A stretch of 34,397 bases of DNA from Chara braunii. Its lineage: Eukaryota; Streptophyta; Charophyceae; Charales; Characeae. Position numbers and translations under genes: made by a program. The notes under the pieces were generated by a model, which was given only the letters and a program-made list of their open reading frames with translations, was not told the DNA's origin and searched no databases. Below, in pieces: positions 1 through 34,397 of the stretch. Positions within the stretch are counted from its first letter, which is position 1. Each line of letters begins with the position of its first letter. The DNA is taken from contig BFEA01000683.1 in assembly GCA_003427395.1 (NCBI GenBank), forward strand, positions 227,746-262,142, read 5' to 3'.

Positions 1-93
<93 letters not shown>
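1..93. repeat. Compound (TG)n(GA)n microsatellite
   Basis: Pure TG dinucleotides (1-36) run directly into pure GA dinucleotides to 93. Apparent reading frames of alternating Val-Cys and Arg-Glu across this tract are only translations of the repeat. Confidence 0.98.
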
Positions 94-96
<3 letters not shown>

Positions 97-361
97 GCCA
101 TGCCCTGCCTCGACAGTTCATTGGGCTCTTCTCTGGTATGTATGCAGTACTCTCTCTCTCTCAGTGCAAGATTCTCTCCCTCTCTCACTCTCGTCAGATT
201 CTCGTCCTCCGTTTCTCGATGTATGTTTTGTGAGCCTGGTTGCTTTTGCGTGGCTTGCCCCCATCCAAACTGGTATGGTGCTGGCTTCCGCATGCACCTG
301 AGTTGTTATGTGGTTTGGGTGACATTGTGTTGGGTGACATTGTGTGGCATTTCTCCTGCAG
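1..361. other. Intron sequence upstream of the first visible exon
   Basis: After the TG/GA microsatellite (1-93) the sequence is pyrimidine-rich and ends in a good acceptor (tctcctgcag, 352-361). I see no coding exon here. The first exon starts inside a codon, so at least one coding exon lies upstream of the window. Confidence 0.7.
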
Positions 362-34018
<33,657 letters not shown>

Positions 34019-34320
34019 GTGGGTGACCTTTGCCCCGCTTGCCCCTCCTAATGTCCCCTTCAACCCTTACTTTTTTTTAACAAGGCTGCATTCAAGTGTC
34101 CTTGTCCCCTGCAGGTGTGATTGATGCTCTGAGGCTGTGCGCTGATTGGTCAATTTGTTGGTGTTGGGGTAGTTAGTTCTTTGCTCCATGCCAGCTTCTC
34201 TCGACTACGTGCTTATGGGGTTTGAACAAGTGACTTTGCTTGATAGCGTCTTGGAGTTTTGTAGCTCACAGTTGGGTTTGAAAGTTGGTTGTGTGACGAC
34301 TCATCGGGAAGGATAATAAG

Positions 34321-34397
<77 letters not shown>
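34019..34397. other. Start of a further intron, ending in a microsatellite
   Basis: No continuation of SLIDE is found here, so the gene extends beyond the window. A ccctgcag acceptor-like site (about 34108) is not followed by ISWI-like coding sequence. Confidence 0.75.
34323..34397. repeat. (GA)n microsatellite at window end
   Basis: GA dinucleotides with one GATA interruption run to the last base. Confidence 0.97.

Noticed and set aside
34100-34140. Possible next ISWI exon after a ccctgcag acceptor-like site
   Set aside because: The following sequence does not encode the expected SLIDE continuation.

Overview
The window is eukaryotic nuclear DNA carrying one protein-coding gene on the + strand, cut off at both ends. 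It encodes an ISWI-class SNF2 chromatin-remodelling ATPase. I placed nineteen coding exons with GT-AG introns (first exon 362-477, last exon 33840-34018). They join without a stop or frame break into about 809 residues, from the acidic stretch before the ATPase through both RecA-like lobes, the HAND region and SANT, into the start of SLIDE. Exons make up about 7% of the window. The N-terminus and the rest of SLIDE lie outside.

Organism: the protein reads like the plant (CHR11/CHR17-type) ISWI proteins, introns are many and long (292 bp to 4.4 kb), and an AT-rich fragment resembling a plastid-type pyruvate dehydrogenase E1-beta gene (odpB) is buried in one intron. I infer a streptophyte with a large, repeat-rich genome, quite possibly a charophyte alga such as a Characean. 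This is not proven from the sequence.

Layout: 1-361 is a TG/GA microsatellite and intron. 362-13395 holds nine exons encoding the ATPase core. Its introns contain four spliceosomal snRNA-derived copies (three U6, one U2), a tRNA-derived SINE, hAT-like and small TIR elements, and an LTR-like repeat. 13396-21790 holds exons 10-15 (end of the ATPase, linker, HAND), with several small TIR elements, recent tandem duplications and a hAT-like element with a clean 8-bp target-site duplication. 21791-30170 is two very large introns around a 40-bp micro-exon. They carry a palindrome-rich TG satellite element, the inverted partners of two upstream repeats, tandem SINEs, the odpB fragment and a foldback structure of about 1.5 kb. 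30171-34018 holds the last three exons (linker, SANT, start of SLIDE), with a composite TIR element and tandem repeats between them. The window ends in a GA microsatellite.

The least ordinary signal is the set of snRNA copies inside this one gene. One U6 copy sits exactly at a 5' splice site, flanked by a direct repeat that spans the exon-intron junction. Another is a full-length U6 retrocopy with a perfect 16-bp target-site duplication and A-rich tail, 33 bp from a 3' splice site.
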